From UM-FILTER-38-24 sp041663205 (GTDB taxonomy: Bacteria; Patescibacteriota; Gracilibacteria; UBA1369; LOWO2-01-FULL-3), in contig JBAZQZ010000032.1 of the NCBI GenBank assembly GCA_041663205.1, positions 1 through 9,155 of the forward strand: 9,155 bases of DNA, in the 5' to 3' direction. Of this stretch, positions 7,325 to 9,155 are shown piece by piece; position 1 is the first letter of the stretch, and every line of letters starts with the position of its first letter. Position numbers and translations under genes: made by a program. Below the pieces are notes generated by a model, which worked only from the letters and a program-made list of their open reading frames with translations, had not been told where the DNA came from and did not search any database.

Positions 7325-7993
7325 TCAATCCAACTTTACGATCTGATATTCAACGCTTCCGGCAGGAACAGAAACTTTCACCTTGTCTCCTTTTTCCTTA
7401 TCAAGCACGGCATTTCCTATCGGAGACTCGTTTGAAATATTCCCGGCAAAAGGATCAGCTTCGGTAGATCCGACTATTGTGTAAACTTCAAGATCATTTT
7501 TTCCCTTTGTAAGATTTCTAAGATGAACTGTCGTCCCAAGCTGAACTGTTTTCGTAACTTTTTTACGTCCTGAAATAATTTTCGCATTCTTGATTTTCTC
7601 CTCAAGCTCAAGAATCCTTCCCTCCACAAAGGCCTGTTCATTCTTTGCCTCTTCATACTCGGAATTTTCCGAAAGGTCCCCGTAAGAAATAGCCTCTTTG
7701 ATTCTGGCTGCAACTTCCCTTCTCCTTGTTTCCTTCAACTCCTTCAATTCATCTTTAAGCTTATCCAAGCCCTCTTTAGTAATAAGCGTAACTTTCTTGC
7801 CATCCTCATTCACTTCATCATAATCAACCTCATACTGCTCCCTCAAATCCATCTCAGCCTTCTCGTCTTCCTCATCGACATACTCCTCGGACTTCACAGA
7901 TTGTCCATCATCATCGTCGCCATCACTCCCAAACCCAACAATAACAGCACTATCTTCAGATAAACTATCTTCTTGAACAAATAAGTTATTCAT
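7325..7993 (-). CDS. greA: Transcription elongation factor GreA with acidic N-terminal extension
   Basis: GreA inserts its coiled coil into the RNA polymerase secondary channel and stimulates cleavage of backtracked transcripts. The core runs from about residue 68 (VTLITKEGLDKL) to the end: coiled coil to about 145 with the tip motif YGDLSENSEYEEA, whose acidic residues Asp106 and Glu109 match the catalytic pair of E. coli GreA, then the FKBP-like domain ending VEYQIVKLD. The protein is 222 residues against about 158 usual; the extra is a 65-residue N-terminal segment with 25 Asp/Glu, including a DDDD run at 26-29. Of the first 48 codons 34 end in G or T, like rpoD next door, so the extension looks translated. 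A start at Met48 is possible. There is no Shine-Dalgarno sequence. It follows rpoD by 34 bases and ends in TGA. Confidence 0.95.
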   Translation of the reverse strand: MNNLFVQEDSLSEDSAVIVGFGSDGDDDDGQSVKSEEYVDEEDEKAEMDLREQYEVDYDEVNEDGKKVTLITKEGLDKLKDELKELKETRRREVAARIKEAISYGDLSENSEYEEAKNEQAFVEGRILELEEKIKNAKIISGRKKVTKTVQLGTTVHLRNLTKGKNDLEVYTIVGSTEADPFAGNISNESPIGNAVLDKEKGDKVKVSVPAGSVEYQIVKLD

Positions 7994-8024
7994 ATTTTTA
8001 AATTTATATTAATTAATCATTATA
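7994..8024 (-). promoter_or_regulatory. Candidate -10 element and leader for greA
   Basis: On the - strand a perfect TATAAT (8024 down to 8019) lies in the rpoD-greA spacer, about 25 bases before the greA ATG. The best -35 at 17-base spacing is CTAAGA (8047-8042), only 3 of 6 matches and inside the end of rpoD. The spacer is nearly all A/T, so a chance match is quite possible. It could give greA transcription independent of rpoD. Confidence 0.25.
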
Positions 8025-8027
8025 TTT

Positions 8028-9155
8028 CTAGTGCGGGCGAATCTTAGCACTTGTCGGATGTTCTTTCAACTTCTGAAGTACTTTCGCCTCAATTTGTCTG
8101 ATTCTTTCACGCGTAACCCTGAATTCTTGCCCAACCTCTTCAAGAGTATGCCCAACCCCATCCTTAAGCCCAAATCTCATCTCAATAATCTTCCTCTCAC
8201 GTGGAGACAGATATTGCAACATTTCATGAATATTTTCCTTGAGTAACTGTCTGTTTGTTGATTCTGAAGGCGAAAGCGCATCATCGTCCTCGATGAAATC
8301 CCCAAGCTTACTGTCCTCCTCAGTCCCAACCGGAGCCTCAAGAGAAACAATATCCTGTGAAATCTTCAAGATATGCCGAACCTTTTTAATATCCATATCC
8401 ATTTCCGCCGCAAGCTCTTCCACAAGCGGTTCGCGCCCAAGCTCCTGAACAAGCCTCCTTTGCGCATGCGTCAATTTATTTATAGTTTCAACCATATGAA
8501 CCGGAATACGAATCGTTCTCGCCTGATCGGCAATCGCACGAGTTATGGCCTGCCTGATCCACCAAGTGGCATAAGTCGAAAACTTAAATCCTCTGTTCGG
8601 ATCAAATTTCTCAACAGCACGGAAAAGCCCGATATTCCCTTCCTGAATTAAATCCAAGAAAGAAAGCCCACGCCCGATATATTTCTTCGCAATGCTCACA
8701 ACAAGCCTCAAATTCGCCTCCGCAAGCTTTGATTTCGCAGACTGATCCCCCTTTGCAATCCTTCTCGCCAACTCAACCTCCTGCTTCGCATTAAGCAGAG
8801 AAACACGCCCGATCTCGCACAAATAAAGCCTGATTGAATCATTTGCAATTTCCTTGTATTCAGCCTCTTTTTTCTGTTTTTTGTCTTTAACCGCAACCAC
8901 ATCAAAAATTTTCTCCTCAGGAACTTCGGCAACCACCTCCTCCTCAACCGGGAAAAGATCTTCGTCTTCCAAAATAAACGCATCTTTGGTATCAAGAACC
9001 TCAATTCCCATATCCATAAACATGCTGTAAAGCTCATCCAAAAGAATCAAATCCTCTTCAACATTGGGCATAGCCTTAAGAAGCTCCTGCTGAGTGATAA
9101 ACCCCTGCCCCTTGCCCTTTTTCACGAGCTCCTGCACTTCCTTGGGAAATTTGGA
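8028..9155 (-). CDS. rpoD: RNA polymerase primary sigma factor (RpoD/SigA), 5' end outside window
   Basis: Housekeeping sigma-70 that directs RNA polymerase to promoters. The frame stays open to the window edge, six codons beyond the GTG at 9137, and these precede a typical region 1.1 (VKKGKGQGFITQQELLKAMP), so the start is outside. Numbering from that GTG: region 1.1 to about 50; an acidic linker about 51-80; region 1.2 near 99-131 (NDSIRLYLCEIGRVSLL); no large non-conserved region; region 2 about 138-212 with NLRLVVSIAKKY, DLIQEGNIGL and the -10-recognising/melting stretch FSTYATWWIRQAITRAI; region 3 about 213-285; region 4 about 297-362 with the helix-turn-helix (TLEEVGQEF, VTRERIRQIE) that reads the -35 element. 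The C-terminus, KEHPTSAKIRPH, is slightly shorter than usual. The full set of regions marks the primary sigma rather than an alternative one. greA follows on the same strand. Confidence 0.96.
   Translation of the reverse strand, partial: SKFPKEVQELVKKGKGQGFITQQELLKAMPNVEEDLILLDELYSMFMDMGIEVLDTKDAFILEDEDLFPVEEEVVAEVPEEKIFDVVAVKDKKQKKEAEYKEIANDSIRLYLCEIGRVSLLNAKQEVELARRIAKGDQSAKSKLAEANLRLVVSIAKKYIGRGLSFLDLIQEGNIGLFRAVEKFDPNRGFKFSTYATWWIRQAITRAIADQARTIRIPVHMVETINKLTHAQRRLVQELGREPLVEELAAEMDMDIKKVRHILKISQDIVSLEAPVGTEEDSKLGDFIEDDDALSPSESTNRQLLKENIHEMLQYLSPRERKIIEMRFGLKDGVGHTLEEVGQEFRVTRERIRQIEAKVLQKLKEHPTSAKIRPH

Noticed and set aside
7325..7327. Recoded TGA (glycine) as in Gracilibacteria/Absconditabacteria
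   Set aside because: The greA TGA falls at the family's normal C-terminus and no gene here needs TGA read through.
9135..9137. GTG as the rpoD start
   Set aside because: The frame stays open to base 9155 and the extra codons precede a normal region 1.1; the true start lies outside.
1..9155. tRNA, rRNA, CRISPR, insertion sequences, prophage or attachment sites
   Set aside because: None seen; the window is filled by housekeeping and membrane genes with uniform composition and no long repeats noticed.

Overview
The window is a compact, A+T-rich stretch of bacterial chromosome with eight protein-coding genes and almost no non-coding DNA. Small gene spacing, a shortened PriA, A-rich start regions without Shine-Dalgarno sequences, and small or degenerate membrane proteins suggest a reduced-genome lineage, most likely Patescibacteria (CPR). 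That placement is inference; no rRNA is present to settle it. greA ends in TGA at its natural family C-terminus and glycine is encoded by GGN throughout, so a TGA=glycine code is not supported.

Bases 1-7324 hold six genes on the + strand: priA (5' end off the window), trpS, pyrG, an unrecognised protein with two GspF/PilC-N-like repeats, a coiled-coil middle and a C-terminal membrane anchor, a divergent lgt homologue, and a small basic-tailed membrane protein. Spacings are 7, 75, 5, 2 and -13 bases, so the block reads as one or two transcription units. The 75-base gap before pyrG is the only substantial spacer; it holds a hairpin whose 3' arm is the only purine-rich SD-like stretch near a start, plus a weak candidate promoter.

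Bases 7325-9155 hold two genes on the - strand: rpoD (5' end off the window) followed 34 bases later by greA. The + block and the - block converge with their stop codons directly abutting, leaving no room for a terminator.

The first three + genes are housekeeping: replication restart, Trp-tRNA charging and CTP synthesis. The next three are all membrane proteins, and their tight coupling hints at a shared envelope role. The - strand pair is transcription machinery: the primary sigma factor and a cleavage factor for stalled RNA polymerase.

The main points for a second look are: the tandem GspF/PilC-N-like repeats in a protein lacking the rest of GspF; the Lgt homologue missing several signature catalytic residues while keeping others; a PriA that appears to lack its winged-helix domain; a long acidic N-terminal extension on GreA; the pyrG leader; and a strong reversal of third-position base use between the two strands that points to replication direction.
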